From Christensenellaceae bacterium (GTDB lineage Bacteria; Bacillota; Clostridia; Christensenellales; DTU072), in contig JAIRMA010000031.1 in the NCBI GenBank assembly GCA_031259085.1, forward strand, positions 1-43,972: a stretch of DNA of 43,972 nucleotides. Direction: 5' to 3'. The notes beneath the pieces are model-generated. The model was not told where the DNA came from and made no database searches. It saw only the letters and a program-made list of their open reading frames with translations. Positions 34,124 to 43,953 of the stretch are shown here, in pieces (the first letter of the stretch is position 1; each line of letters begins with the position of its first letter). The translations under genes were made by a program, and so were the position numbers.

Positions 34124-35344
34124 ATGTCAATTATTACAGACCCTCAAGTGCTCATTCCTAGTAATGTAGATTTACAAAAATGGGCAACTGTGGCGTGTGA
34201 TCAGTTTTCTGCAGAACCAGATTATTGGCACGAATTATCTACATTTGTCGGCGAATCGCCAAGTACTTTGAAATGTGTTTTTCCTGAAATTTATTTAGGG
34301 AAACAGTCCAATTCACAAACTATAAATTCTATTATCAACAGTATGAAAACATATGATGCTTTGAATATTTTTTCATCACCATATAAAGCCGTTTTGGTTG
34401 AAAGACAAACACTCTCTGGCGTTCGAAAAGGGATTGTTGTTGCCGTTAATCTTGATTTATATGATTGGAGAAATATAGCACTTCCAATTCGAGCTACTGA
34501 GGATACTATGCTTGATAGGTTATCCATAAGAGTAGAGATTCGAAAGCGTGCAATATTTGAAACACCTCACACATTACTATTGTTAGACGATGAAAAGAAA
34601 GAAATTATTGAACCTTTATTTAAAAATCGCAATAAAATGAAAATGTTATATGACTTCGATTTAAACATGAACGGGGGGCATATAACTGGCTATGAATTAA
34701 ACGATATTAACATTCTCTCTGATAAATTATCAAACCTAGCAAATGTTGATGTGCAGATTGAAAAGTACGGAATAAATGCAGGTATAGTTTTAGCAGTAGG
34801 TGATGGAAACCACTCCATGGCTGCCGCAAAAATTGTTTGGGACGAGTTGAAATTATCATTGTCTGAAACAGAAAAGCAAAATCATCCTGCAAAATATTTT
34901 TTAGCGGAAATGCTAAACATATATGACGACAGCATGGTTTTCGATCCAATCCATAGAATTATTTTCGGGGCTGATTTTAGTTTTATTAATGAAATGCAAC
35001 AATCTTTATCTGGCAGTGGTATGATAAAATTGTTAACACCAAATGGAGACTTTTATGTCAACGCTCCCTCAGCACATAGCGAAGCTATAGCAGCTGTTCA
35101 AACTTTTATTGAGAAAATGTTACTTAAAAATCCTAATTTAAAAGTAGAATATGTCCATAATGAAACTCATCTGAGGCAAGTCATGATAAAAAGCGGAGGA
35201 ATTGCAATATCAATGCCCTCTTTTCCTAAAGATGAATTATTTAAATATGTCGCGACTAAAGGGAATTTGCCGAAAAAATCCTTTTCAATTGGTGAACCTG
35301 AGAATAAGAGATATTATTTAGAATGCAGACGAATTAAATATTAA
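34124..35344 (+). CDS. DUF1015 family protein
   Basis: This 406-residue protein matches DUF1015: N-terminal VDLQKWATVACDQFSAEPDY, the central AVGDGNHSMAAAKIVWDELK (a DGNHS/DGHHR-type motif), and a C-terminal segment with MPSFPKDELFKYVATKGNLP. The family is widespread in Clostridia and often near serine genes; its biochemical role is not settled. A GGAGG lies 12 bases before the ATG. It follows cdaA closely and may be co-transcribed with it. Confidence 0.8.
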   Translation: MSIITDPQVLIPSNVDLQKWATVACDQFSAEPDYWHELSTFVGESPSTLKCVFPEIYLGKQSNSQTINSIINSMKTYDALNIFSSPYKAVLVERQTLSGVRKGIVVAVNLDLYDWRNIALPIRATEDTMLDRLSIRVEIRKRAIFETPHTLLLLDDEKKEIIEPLFKNRNKMKMLYDFDLNMNGGHITGYELNDINILSDKLSNLANVDVQIEKYGINAGIVLAVGDGNHSMAAAKIVWDELKLSLSETEKQNHPAKYFLAEMLNIYDDSMVFDPIHRIIFGADFSFINEMQQSLSGSGMIKLLTPNGDFYVNAPSAHSEAIAAVQTFIEKMLLKNPNLKVEYVHNETHLRQVMIKSGGIAISMPSFPKDELFKYVATKGNLPKKSFSIGEPENKRYYLECRRIKY

Positions 35345-35354
35345 ACAATAATGA

Positions 35355-35384
35355 TTGAATTTAACATTAGTACTTAACTATAAA
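35355..35384 (+). promoter_or_regulatory. Possible promoter of lysC
   Basis: TTGAAT (35355-35360), 18 bases, TATAAA (35379-35384), between the DUF1015 stop and lysC. Predicted leader ~32 bases with GGAGG. No lysine riboswitch is present in the short gap. Confidence 0.45.
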
Positions 35385-35422
35385 TAAGTATGATTAGATT
35401 GAATTGTAGTATGGAGGTAATA

Positions 35423-36730
35423 ATGAAAGTATGTAAGTTTGGCGGGACGTCAATGGCCACAGCAGAGTCAATTCTTAAGATAAAAAATATATTAAACTCT
35501 GATAAGACTAGAAAATTAGTTGTTGTGTCTGCACCAGGCAAACGATTTAAAACTGATAACAAGATAACAGATCTATTATATGCTGCATATAAAGAAAAAT
35601 TAACATACGGCGTGCCCGGTGCTGCCTTAGAAGAAGTATGTGACCGCTTTGAAATATTAGCAAGAGATCTCAATTTGGACATTGATATCAGATCATACAT
35701 AGAAGAAATTGAAACGGGGCTCATTGAATCAAACAATTCAGATTATATTGCGTCTAGAGGCGAATATCTATCTGCACGTATAATGTCCAAAGTTTTAAAT
35801 TTCACATTCATTGACGCTGGTGACATAATCAAATTTAGATATGATGGAAGCTTTGATAGTGAGTTAACTAGAGACCTTGTGAGTGAGCTCAAGGACATTA
35901 AAGGTGGTGCAATTATACCAGGATTTTATGGTCGCATGCCAGATAAGACTATAAAAACATTTTCACGAGGTGGGTCAGATGTCACTGGCGCAATTATAGC
36001 TGCTGGCGTCAATGCAACTTTATATGAAAATTGGACAGACGTGAATGGATTTATGGCATGTGATCCAAATATAGTTACTAATCCAAAATGGATTGAGGTT
36101 TTATCATATCAGGAATTGCGAGAATTATCATATATGGGCGCTAATGTTTTGCATCCAGATAGTATATTCCCAATTTATGATATTGGGATTCCTATAATTA
36201 TAAAAAACACTTTTAATCCAACTGCGCTAGGCACACAAATTTTGAAAAATGTAGATGGGTTTGATCGTCCAGTAATCACTGGGATAGCTGGAAAAAAGAG
36301 CAATACTGTAATAACTCTCACAAAATCTATGATGAACAGTGAGCTTGGTTTTGGCAGAAAGGTATTGTCTGTATTAGAAAGAAATGGTGTGTCCTTTGAA
36401 CATATTCCTACAGGCATCGATGCCATGAGCATCGTTGTTTCTAATCAGTTATCAGAATCACTAAAACAAAAGATCCATGATGATATAAAGGGAGCTGTAA
36501 ATCCAGACACGTTTGATATAAGCACGACTCTTTCTTTAATAGCAATAGTCGGGCATGGCATGGCTAATCGCAAAGGAACAGCTGCTAAAATTTGCACTGC
36601 TCTTTATAATGCTGACATAAATATTAGAATGATTGATCAAGGATCATCAGAAATGAATGTAATTGTTGGCGTCGAAGATGCTGATTATTCAAAATCAATA
36701 AATGCACTGTATGATGCATTTTTTAAATAA
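35423..36730 (+). CDS. lysC: Aspartate kinase
   Basis: It phosphorylates aspartate, the entry step to lysine, threonine and methionine. From ATG 35423 (GGAGG five bases upstream) the protein is 435 residues. Kinase motifs: MKVCKFGGTSMA at the N-terminus, DYIASRGEYLSARIM, and FSRGGSDVTGAIIA. The C-terminal ACT repeats include ELGFGRKVLSVLERNGVSFE and TLSLIAIVGHGMANRKG, so allosteric control by amino acids is likely. With metA elsewhere in the window it supports a complete aspartate family pathway. Confidence 0.95.
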   Translation: MKVCKFGGTSMATAESILKIKNILNSDKTRKLVVVSAPGKRFKTDNKITDLLYAAYKEKLTYGVPGAALEEVCDRFEILARDLNLDIDIRSYIEEIETGLIESNNSDYIASRGEYLSARIMSKVLNFTFIDAGDIIKFRYDGSFDSELTRDLVSELKDIKGGAIIPGFYGRMPDKTIKTFSRGGSDVTGAIIAAGVNATLYENWTDVNGFMACDPNIVTNPKWIEVLSYQELRELSYMGANVLHPDSIFPIYDIGIPIIIKNTFNPTALGTQILKNVDGFDRPVITGIAGKKSNTVITLTKSMMNSELGFGRKVLSVLERNGVSFEHIPTGIDAMSIVVSNQLSESLKQKIHDDIKGAVNPDTFDISTTLSLIAIVGHGMANRKGTAAKICTALYNADINIRMIDQGSSEMNVIVGVEDADYSKSINALYDAFFK

Positions 36731-36775
36731 GCATAAAAGCTAGGCATTCCAATCCTTTAATTGCTCCTTTTATCA

Positions 36776-37975
36776 TTATTCTTTTTCAATTATTTCGCGT
36801 AATGCTCTTATCATATCATCAATATGATGTTTTTCTATTATCAATGGTGGTAAAAATCTCAATACGTTATTCCCACAAGAGTTTACAAGAAATCCTTTGT
36901 TTAACATCTCTTTAACTAAGTTAGGAGCTTTCAAATATTCGTTTGTTTGCAATCCGAGCATAAGTCCTTTTCCTCGTACTTCGACAACACCTTTATGTTT
37001 GATTTTATTGAGCTCGCACCTTAAATATTCTCCTTTTTCTACAACACTCTCCATGAATCCAGGTTCTAATATTTTGCTAATGACTGCGTAAGACGCCGCA
37101 CAAACTAATGGTGAACCACCAAATGTAGTACCATGATCTCCAGGTTTAAAACAACTAGCTACTTCAGCAGTAGCCATGCAAACGCCGATGGGCAAGCCTC
37201 CACCAATTCCTTTTGCCGCTGTTACAATATCTGGTTTTATTCCATACTTTGTAAATGCCCATAAAGCCCCAGTGCGTCCTCCACCCGTCTGAATTTCGTC
37301 TATTATTAATAATTGCCCTCGCTCATATGTTAATTTTCTGCATTGTTCCATATATTCTTTTGTAGCGGGTATAATCCCTCCTTCCCCTAGAATTGGTTCT
37401 ATTATGAGCGCACCTGCGTTTGGATCGTCTAGAGCAGTTTTTAGGGCTTTTATATCATTATATTCAACGTATTCACCAAATCCTGGGACTAGCGGCTTGC
37501 AATATTCATTATATTTCGGCTGACCAGTAAGCGACACTGTGCCTATTGTCCTACCGTGAAATGAATTTTTGGCTGATATTATTTTAAATTTTTCGGATTT
37601 TAATTTGTTATAGTGATATTTGCGAGCTAGTTTAATTGCGCATTCGTTTGCTTCTGCACCACTGTTCGCAAAAAAAACGCGCTTCAGATTTGTCCCTTCA
37701 ACTAGCTTTTTTGCAAGCTTCCCACGATATTCGTTATAATAATGATTCGAGGTAGCCACAATTTTATCTAGCTGTTTAGTAACAGCATCAACTAAAACTG
37801 GATGCTTGTGCCCTAAACTGTTAACAGCTATTGCCGCTAAAAAATCTACGTACTTCTTCCCATTAGAGTCCCATACAGTACAGCCGTCACCAGCCACTAA
37901 TGTGACAGGAAATGTAGTAAATGTCTGCATTACATACTCATCATCTATTAATTTGTTTTTTTCGTGCGCGTCCAA
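36776..37975 (-). CDS. argD: Acetylornithine aminotransferase (class III PLP)
   Basis: It converts N-acetylglutamate semialdehyde to N-acetylornithine in arginine synthesis. The chosen start is a TTG (37975) with AGGAGG nine bases upstream, giving 399 residues, the family norm; an upstream in-frame ATG (38026) has no site and would add 17 residues. PLP features: NSGAEANECAIKLAR, SFHGRTIGTVSLTG, LIIDEIQTGGGRTG, and the Schiff-base lysine in VTAAKGIGGGLPIG (about residue 255). Related ornithine/GABA aminotransferases cannot be fully excluded. Confidence 0.88.
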   Translation of the reverse strand: MDAHEKNKLIDDEYVMQTFTTFPVTLVAGDGCTVWDSNGKKYVDFLAAIAVNSLGHKHPVLVDAVTKQLDKIVATSNHYYNEYRGKLAKKLVEGTNLKRVFFANSGAEANECAIKLARKYHYNKLKSEKFKIISAKNSFHGRTIGTVSLTGQPKYNEYCKPLVPGFGEYVEYNDIKALKTALDDPNAGALIIEPILGEGGIIPATKEYMEQCRKLTYERGQLLIIDEIQTGGGRTGALWAFTKYGIKPDIVTAAKGIGGGLPIGVCMATAEVASCFKPGDHGTTFGGSPLVCAASYAVISKILEPGFMESVVEKGEYLRCELNKIKHKGVVEVRGKGLMLGLQTNEYLKAPNLVKEMLNKGFLVNSCGNNVLRFLPPLIIEKHHIDDMIRALREIIEKE

Positions 37976-38252
37976 TTTTGCGCTCCTCCTATATGATAAA
38001 ATTAAATCTAGGGCTTTAAAAATCATCTTTTTTGATTTATAAAAAACTAGACTTTATGAGAGGCTCTCTCCTGACTTTAGATGTTACATTTCTCAACGCA
38101 ATGACCTAAATTGTTTTTAAATTTTCAAGAGCATTTATAACAATAAACACGTGTTAATAAATAGCCAGTTATGATTTTCTATTTAATATTTAACATTAAT
38201 ATTCTAATATCTAGATAATATAATGTCCTTAATATACCATTTAACCATAAAC

Positions 38253-39728
38253 TTAAGCATATATTACGTTTTGTGCTAACATTAAAACACCAACTGTCAT
38301 TGCTAATAGCGCAATAAGAATCAGAACTGACCATTTGATCCATTTCGGATAATCTACTGTGGTTAGACCTAATATCAACAATAATCCAGCATTTGTTGGC
38401 AAGAACATGTTACTAAATCCATCAGCAAATGTGAATGCTAAAACAGCAACCTGAGGATGCACCCCAACAACTCCGCATATATCAAAAATTATCGGCATTA
38501 TGAGCAATGCTTTTGCTGAGCCACTTGGCACAAATATTTCGAAAACAAACACAACAGCATAGATCAATAAGAGCGCTGTGTTAGGGTTTTGTGATCTTAT
38601 CGATTCAATTATAAGATGTAAAATTGAATCCATTATATCCCCTTCTGTCACAATATATCTAACACCACCTGCTACTAAAATCATTAACACAGCGGGAACC
38701 AGAGCTAAGGATCCTTTCCCTAATAATTTAAATAATCTTTTTCCTCTTATACCACAAAGAATAGCAGCCCCAATCCCACCAATTATATAGACGGCTACTG
38801 TTATATACATGACAGCATCGGCTAGGGGTCTGTAAAATATTGAAACAATAGAACATACTACTACAAAAATCATCCACCAGGCAAACCAGCGTATAGCAAT
38901 ATCTTTTTTCTTATCATGCACAAATCGATCAATATTAAATGCGAATTCTTTTTTTCTAACTAAATCTAATTCATACACGGAAGATAATGATGGGCATTTG
39001 TCAATACGCTTTGCATATATGTACGTAAAGCCAGTAACAATTACATATGCTAATACAAATGTAAGGATCCGAGGACCAATGCCAGAAAACAATGGAATAC
39101 CACCTAATGTTTGTGCTACGCCTACAGAGAATGGATTTACTACTCCTGCTGCAAATCCACAACTAGCAGATAGTATTGATATTCCTAGACCCACTAATGC
39201 GTCCCAACCCATGGCATAGCATAACATTACAATAACAGGGACAAGCGCTATTAGCTCTTCAAACATTCCAACAGCGCTACCTAAAAACATAAATGTGAAT
39301 GATATAACAAAAATTAAAATATATTTACGGTGCTTGTATTTAGCAGTCATAGATTCTATTAAATATATTAATATTTTGCTTTCATCTAAAACTGTGAAAA
39401 TTGCGCCAATTACTAGCATTAGGACAATAATCACATAAATCATCAATGCGCCATCTTCAAGTGGGGATAGTATCATTACAGGAGCTAATAGAAACTGCCA
39501 CCATGTTATCCCATCTAATTCAGGATTTTCCTGGTAAGTTCCATCAATCAGACTACCTTCACTATCTCTTTGATACTCGCCACGCGGGAGAATAAAGGTT
39601 AAAACATAAGATGCTATGACTAAAATTAGGACTACAACAATTGCAGATATTACTGCTCTCTTGCTTAGTTTTATCGCTTTAGCATCTCTACTTTTTGGTA
39701 ATTCAACTTTTTCTAACGCATCATCCAT
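38253..39728 (-). CDS. YfcC-family carrier (C4-dicarboxylate anaerobic carrier fold)
   Basis: A 491-residue membrane protein with about 12 helices. The opening RAVISAIVVVLILVIASYVL, the extracytoplasmic FILPRGEYQRD, and the conserved CGFAAGVVNPFSVGVAQTLG and SGSAKALLIMPIIFDICGVV blocks place it in the PF03606 family, commonly annotated YfcC or as an arginine/ornithine-type antiporter. AAAGGA lies six bases before the ATG. The adjacent argD hints at an arginine-related substrate, which is inference. Confidence 0.82.
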   Translation of the reverse strand: MDDALEKVELPKSRDAKAIKLSKRAVISAIVVVLILVIASYVLTFILPRGEYQRDSEGSLIDGTYQENPELDGITWWQFLLAPVMILSPLEDGALMIYVIIVLMLVIGAIFTVLDESKILIYLIESMTAKYKHRKYILIFVISFTFMFLGSAVGMFEELIALVPVIVMLCYAMGWDALVGLGISILSASCGFAAGVVNPFSVGVAQTLGGIPLFSGIGPRILTFVLAYVIVTGFTYIYAKRIDKCPSLSSVYELDLVRKKEFAFNIDRFVHDKKKDIAIRWFAWWMIFVVVCSIVSIFYRPLADAVMYITVAVYIIGGIGAAILCGIRGKRLFKLLGKGSLALVPAVLMILVAGGVRYIVTEGDIMDSILHLIIESIRSQNPNTALLLIYAVVFVFEIFVPSGSAKALLIMPIIFDICGVVGVHPQVAVLAFTFADGFSNMFLPTNAGLLLILGLTTVDYPKWIKWSVLILIALLAMTVGVLMLAQNVIYA

Positions 39729-39791
39729 TGTTTATCCTTTGTTATTTAATCCAATCAAATACGAGAAGTTGCATTTTAATCATAAAAGCCC

Positions 39792-42700
39792 TTATCGTTT
39801 AGAAATTAAATATTTTCTCAGTGTCGCTAATACTTCTTCAAAATCTAACGGCTTACCCACATGTGCGTCCATCCCTGCCACTATGCATTTCTCAACGTCT
39901 TCTCTAAACACATTCGCGGTCATAGCTATGATCGGGATACTTTTACCTCGAGCTGTATCTGATTCGCGAATTAATGCTGTGGCCTCGTACCCATCCATTT
40001 CTGGCATTTGTATGTCCATAAATATAATATCATATTTGTCTGGCTCTTTTAAATACATTTCTACAGCTTGGGCTCCGTTTTCAGCACATTCAATTTGTAA
40101 CGATGTAGGTTCTAGTAATGCTATTACTATTTCTCTATTTATTTCAACATCTTCTACTAATAAGAGCTTAAACCCATCAAAACAATCATGGTCACTAGTT
40201 AGCTTTGCATTTTCTTCATCGACTATGTTCTTAAGGCCTATACACTCATTAATGCAATTCGCTATAGCTGATGGGAATAATGGTTTAGGAATAAACATAT
40301 CTACTCCAGCATTTTGAGCCTCATCTGCTATTGTGCCCCACTCTATAGATGAAATCATAATCACCACAGCTCGCTCAGAAATTGTAGATTTTATGCGTCG
40401 TGATAATTCAATACCATCCATTCCTGGCATGCGCCAATCTATAAAATAAATGTCATATGCCCCATTATGAGCTATCATTTCTAAAGCGGCCTCTCCACTG
40501 CTTGATACGTCACAATAAACGCCTAATCGTTTTGCAATGTCTAAAAAGTATTCTAATATGTCAGGGGCATCATCCACTGTTAGAATACGTGTATTACTCC
40601 AATTTATGTCGGGGCGCAAAAGCTTAGCAGGAGCATTAATCCCTCTCTTCATGAATACATTGAATGAAAAAGTGCTGCCTTTGCCCAGCTCTGATTTAAT
40701 TTGGATATTCCCACCCATCATCTCAATAATTCTCTTAGATATAGTTAAACCAAGTCCAGTACCGCCGAATTTTCTAGATATCCCACTATCAGCTTGTGAA
40801 AACGAATGAAATAATTGCGCCTGTTGTTCCTCGGAAATTCCGATCCCACTATCTGTTACTTCAATCCTAATTTCACATAACCCATTGGTTTCACTAAGCA
40901 ACTTTGTATCCAAATGAATGTTGCCACCATCTGCTGTAAATTTTACAGCATTAGATAATAGATTAGTTATAACTTGCGATAAACGTTGATCATCGCCTAT
41001 TAATGAGTGCGGAATCCATTTATCTAAATTAACTGTAAAGTTTTGATTCTTCTCATCTACTCTAAAATTAACTACGTTTACTACTTTTTGCAGTGTTTTT
41101 TCAAATTCAAATTCAATAGAGGCTAATTCTAGCTTGTTTGCTTCTATTTTAGACATGTCCAATATGTCATTTATGACACCTAATAAATGAATAGACGCAT
41201 CATTAATTTTGTTAAGACAATAATTTTTACGTTCTAACTCCTTAGCCGACAATCCTATAGATGTCATCCCTATTATAGCATTCATTGGGGTTCTCATTTC
41301 ATGACTCATGTTTGCTAAAAAATCACTCTTTGCTTGACTAGATCGCTTTGCCTCCTTAAGTGCTTCTATTCGCTCTTTGTCTATTCGGATATTGTCTGTT
41401 ATATCTATCCCTATTACACCTATTCCATTTTGACCGTTTTTACTTATACTGAATGCATAAGCATGTAATGTGCCTGTCTCTCCAGATTTTTGCTTAAACG
41501 GCAATATATATTCACTATTGCCTTTTTCTTTTATATCTGGCAAATATCTAGAAAAGATCACGTCCTTTGCCTCTTGTCCAAATATTTTTTGCATTCCACT
41601 TGATAACAGTTCGCTTGGTTTATAACCAAACTGCGTGACTGATGCACGGTTAATATAGCTCAATTTCCCGTTTTTATTTAAATGACATATGACTTGTGGT
41701 GAGTTCTCAACTATTGCAGAAAGCATCATCAACCTATCATTTGTCTCTTTATTGTTTAATGCCTCAGTATAGAGATTCCCAATTAATTCAACCAATTGGA
41801 CCTCAACTGCTGACCATTTATGACGCTTATCATACTTTTCAATAATCAACACAGCCTTTAATTTGTTACCTATGTGTAGAGGAACAAACATATATGAATT
41901 AACAGAAGCTGGCATCATGTTTTTATATTCAAAATCCTCTTCTTTATTATTGCAAATAATTGAAGATTCATCCCCATCGTCAAGTGCCTTTTCAAATTTA
42001 GTAAAAATTTCTCCCGTCAAATCATCATTTGTATCATATTGAAGAGAATCAGATCCCCAATATAATGTGGTTTGCTCTTGAGAGTTGTTATAATAAAACA
42101 CTACTCTATTCACTTTTAAAAAGTTACCTAGTGTTTCCAAAGTTTCGTCAATAGTTTTCAAATTATCTGTGGAAGCTAGAAATTTAGTCGATATGCTTTC
42201 TACTAATTTAAGCCTAGATAAACTCGCTTTTAAAGAACCCTCTTTTATGAGATGCAATGTTATTGTTAGCGCACCACATACGAAAACTAGTATTACAGAA
42301 ATTGTTAATAGAATTGAATTTATTGACAATCGCTTCCTTATTTCGAATATGTGTGTATCCTCAATATCTATGCCAACTACAGCCACAATATCTCCATTTT
42401 CATCATAAACAGGAGAAAATGAGGATATCAAACTTGTATAATAATCAGAATATTCCCCTAATTCTGTATAACTTGTTTCTCCTAAGAAGGCTACGGTGAC
42501 AGCCTCCTCTATGGGGATTGGATCTGTCAATAATGAATATGACGTCTCTTCATCAAAATCATTATCAATGATGGCCTTTACATCTATTATATTTCCATCT
42601 GCATCTACTTTATTAATCCTGTAATAATAAATGTATAGTATATCATGTTTTTTTGCAAATTCATTTAGGCGATTCTTCAATTCAGTATATTCTGGTTTTA

Positions 42701-42917
42701 ACATATCATCAGCAACTTGATACAATTCAAGTTCCTCAGTTGAGACATAAGTCGAGGCTAAATCGCTTGTGGCTATCAATCTTTTGTTTATGTTGATTCC
42801 TAAAAAATCTGAAGCTTCATTTAAAGATGAAAATGAATAAAAAGCTACAACTATAGCCATCAATGCAGCTAGGATAAACACAATTGATAATATGTTGTTT
42901 TTTAAGAGAGTTTTCAT
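39792..42917 (-). CDS. Hybrid sensor histidine kinase with two receiver domains
   Basis: A 1041-residue signalling protein. In order: a membrane helix (~10-30); an extracytoplasmic sensor (~31-198, with a Cache-like end FSPVYDENGDIVAVVGIDIE); a second helix (~200-222); a GAF-like region (~240-390); a PAS domain (~398-512, ENSPQVICHLNKNGKLSYIN); HisKA with His539 (NMSHEMRTPMNAIIGMTSIG); HATPase (DQRLSQVITNLLSNAVKFT, GTGLGLTISKRIIEMMGG); receiver 1 with Asp827; and receiver 2 with Asp968 (IIFMDIQMPEMDGYEAT). No Hpt domain or partner regulator is adjacent. The signal is unknown. Confidence 0.93.
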   Translation of the reverse strand: MKTLLKNNILSIVFILAALMAIVVAFYSFSSLNEASDFLGININKRLIATSDLASTYVSTEELELYQVADDMLKPEYTELKNRLNEFAKKHDILYIYYYRINKVDADGNIIDVKAIIDNDFDEETSYSLLTDPIPIEEAVTVAFLGETSYTELGEYSDYYTSLISSFSPVYDENGDIVAVVGIDIEDTHIFEIRKRLSINSILLTISVILVFVCGALTITLHLIKEGSLKASLSRLKLVESISTKFLASTDNLKTIDETLETLGNFLKVNRVVFYYNNSQEQTTLYWGSDSLQYDTNDDLTGEIFTKFEKALDDGDESSIICNNKEEDFEYKNMMPASVNSYMFVPLHIGNKLKAVLIIEKYDKRHKWSAVEVQLVELIGNLYTEALNNKETNDRLMMLSAIVENSPQVICHLNKNGKLSYINRASVTQFGYKPSELLSSGMQKIFGQEAKDVIFSRYLPDIKEKGNSEYILPFKQKSGETGTLHAYAFSISKNGQNGIGVIGIDITDNIRIDKERIEALKEAKRSSQAKSDFLANMSHEMRTPMNAIIGMTSIGLSAKELERKNYCLNKINDASIHLLGVINDILDMSKIEANKLELASIEFEFEKTLQKVVNVVNFRVDEKNQNFTVNLDKWIPHSLIGDDQRLSQVITNLLSNAVKFTADGGNIHLDTKLLSETNGLCEIRIEVTDSGIGISEEQQAQLFHSFSQADSGISRKFGGTGLGLTISKRIIEMMGGNIQIKSELGKGSTFSFNVFMKRGINAPAKLLRPDINWSNTRILTVDDAPDILEYFLDIAKRLGVYCDVSSSGEAALEMIAHNGAYDIYFIDWRMPGMDGIELSRRIKSTISERAVVIMISSIEWGTIADEAQNAGVDMFIPKPLFPSAIANCINECIGLKNIVDEENAKLTSDHDCFDGFKLLLVEDVEINREIVIALLEPTSLQIECAENGAQAVEMYLKEPDKYDIIFMDIQMPEMDGYEATALIRESDTARGKSIPIIAMTANVFREDVEKCIVAGMDAHVGKPLDFEEVLATLRKYLISKR

Positions 42918-43310
42918 GTAACGTAAACCTATACATACTTAGTAGTATCACCTAAAGTCGGTGAAAACTTAAGATTCCTAAGAGAGCTTATCAATAGTGA
43001 AAGTTCTATACTAAGTATACACTAATTAACTCAAAAAAGCAACGATCAGAATCTACGTTATAAACCGTTTTTTTTATCAGATTTTATAACTATGTTTTTT
43101 TTAATGGGCCATTCAAACTTAATTCTTTTATTATTAAGCTTGCGTATTTGTCTGGTTCAGTCGGAATTATTAGATTTTTTATTATCCGCCTTTAATGCAT
43201 CGCTGTGATTGTAATATTTGTATTGCTGGAATTTTAGCAAGTTTCTTGCGTTTTTTAACATGTCGTTTTATGAGAATAATTGCAATTGTTGCCATGAATG
43301 ATAAAAGCAA
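42918..43310. other. Intergenic region upstream of the hybrid kinase
   Basis: No supported gene. It contains two copies of a short palindrome (42936 and 43009) and, between them on the minus strand, TTGATA with TAAGTT 17 bases on, a weak possible kinase promoter. Confidence 0.4.
42936..43017. promoter_or_regulatory. Paired TACTWAGTA dyads upstream of the hybrid kinase
   Basis: TACTTAGTA (42936-42944) and TACTAAGTA (43009-43017) are the same near-palindrome in opposite orientation; the second extends to TATACTAAGTATA. Their centres are 73 bases apart, about seven helical turns. They flank the likely kinase promoter, as an operator pair might. Confidence 0.4.
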
Positions 43311-43517
43311 ATGTCCATTAAATGTGCTCATCAGTGTGAATTATCAATTATTTCTTATAGTTATATGAAGTCTAGAGAACTGCGGCTAACTAACTATAAA
43401 ATGACTACTGACATAGATATTGTAGCACAACATGTAATGTATACTTATACTAATTCGGTTATTGCATTATCAGAAAATGATATCGCCTCTTTTGATGAGG
43501 CCTTTAAAAGATATTAA
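43311..43517 (+). CDS. Doubtful small ORF
   Basis: A 68-residue frame ending 19 bases before the next gene. The end, NSVIALSENDIASFDEAFKR, looks protein-like, but none of the possible starts (43311, 43365, 43401) has a ribosome site. It may be a remnant of a longer gene or chance. Confidence 0.25.
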   Translation: MSIKCAHQCELSIISYSYMKSRELRLTNYKMTTDIDIVAQHVMYTYTNSVIALSENDIASFDEAFKRY

Positions 43518-43536
43518 TTTTAACTGGAGGCTACCA

Positions 43537-43881
43537 ATGTTTAAAAACTTAAAAAAATTGAATTTGTTACGATGCTTTATTGCTTTGATCATTGTTATGT
43601 CTTCTATCCTATCTGCTACTATATTTCTTTATTTTCCGAACCGCAAGGCATATGCATATAATCAGTTAGATTGGTGGCTTGTTGATAGCGGGAAACATCT
43701 TGATTGGGATGGCTCATGCTCTTACATGACACAATGGTATGAGGGTGTTAAACGCTGGAATTCATATAGACCTGGTGTAATCCGAGTTGACACTTTTTGG
43801 ATAATTGAAGATGTTAAAATATCTGATTTTTCTATTACTAATTCAGCAACAGCGAGATACTCCACTTTTTTGTGTAAATAA
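43537..43881 (+). CDS. Short secreted protein resembling the front half of a matrixin-like protease
   Basis: From ATG 43537 (GGAGG six bases upstream) the protein is 114 residues. It has a basic start, a hydrophobic core (about 12-34) and the signal-peptidase-like site AYA at 38-40. The mature part (HLDWDGSCSYMTQWYEGVKR, then WNSYRPGVIRVDT) resembles the N-terminal part of clostridial secreted zinc-protease-like proteins, but the HExxH region is missing: a stop follows SITNSATARYSTFLCK. Other frames after the stop do not continue the protein before the next gene. Confidence 0.6.
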   Translation: MFKNLKKLNLLRCFIALIIVMSSILSATIFLYFPNRKAYAYNQLDWWLVDSGKHLDWDGSCSYMTQWYEGVKRWNSYRPGVIRVDTFWIIEDVKISDFSITNSATARYSTFLCK

Positions 43882-43953
43882 ATTGGTAATAAAAAATTTG
43901 ATTTTTTCTAAAAATGATTTATAATAAATTATTTTAGTGAAAAGGAGATTACT

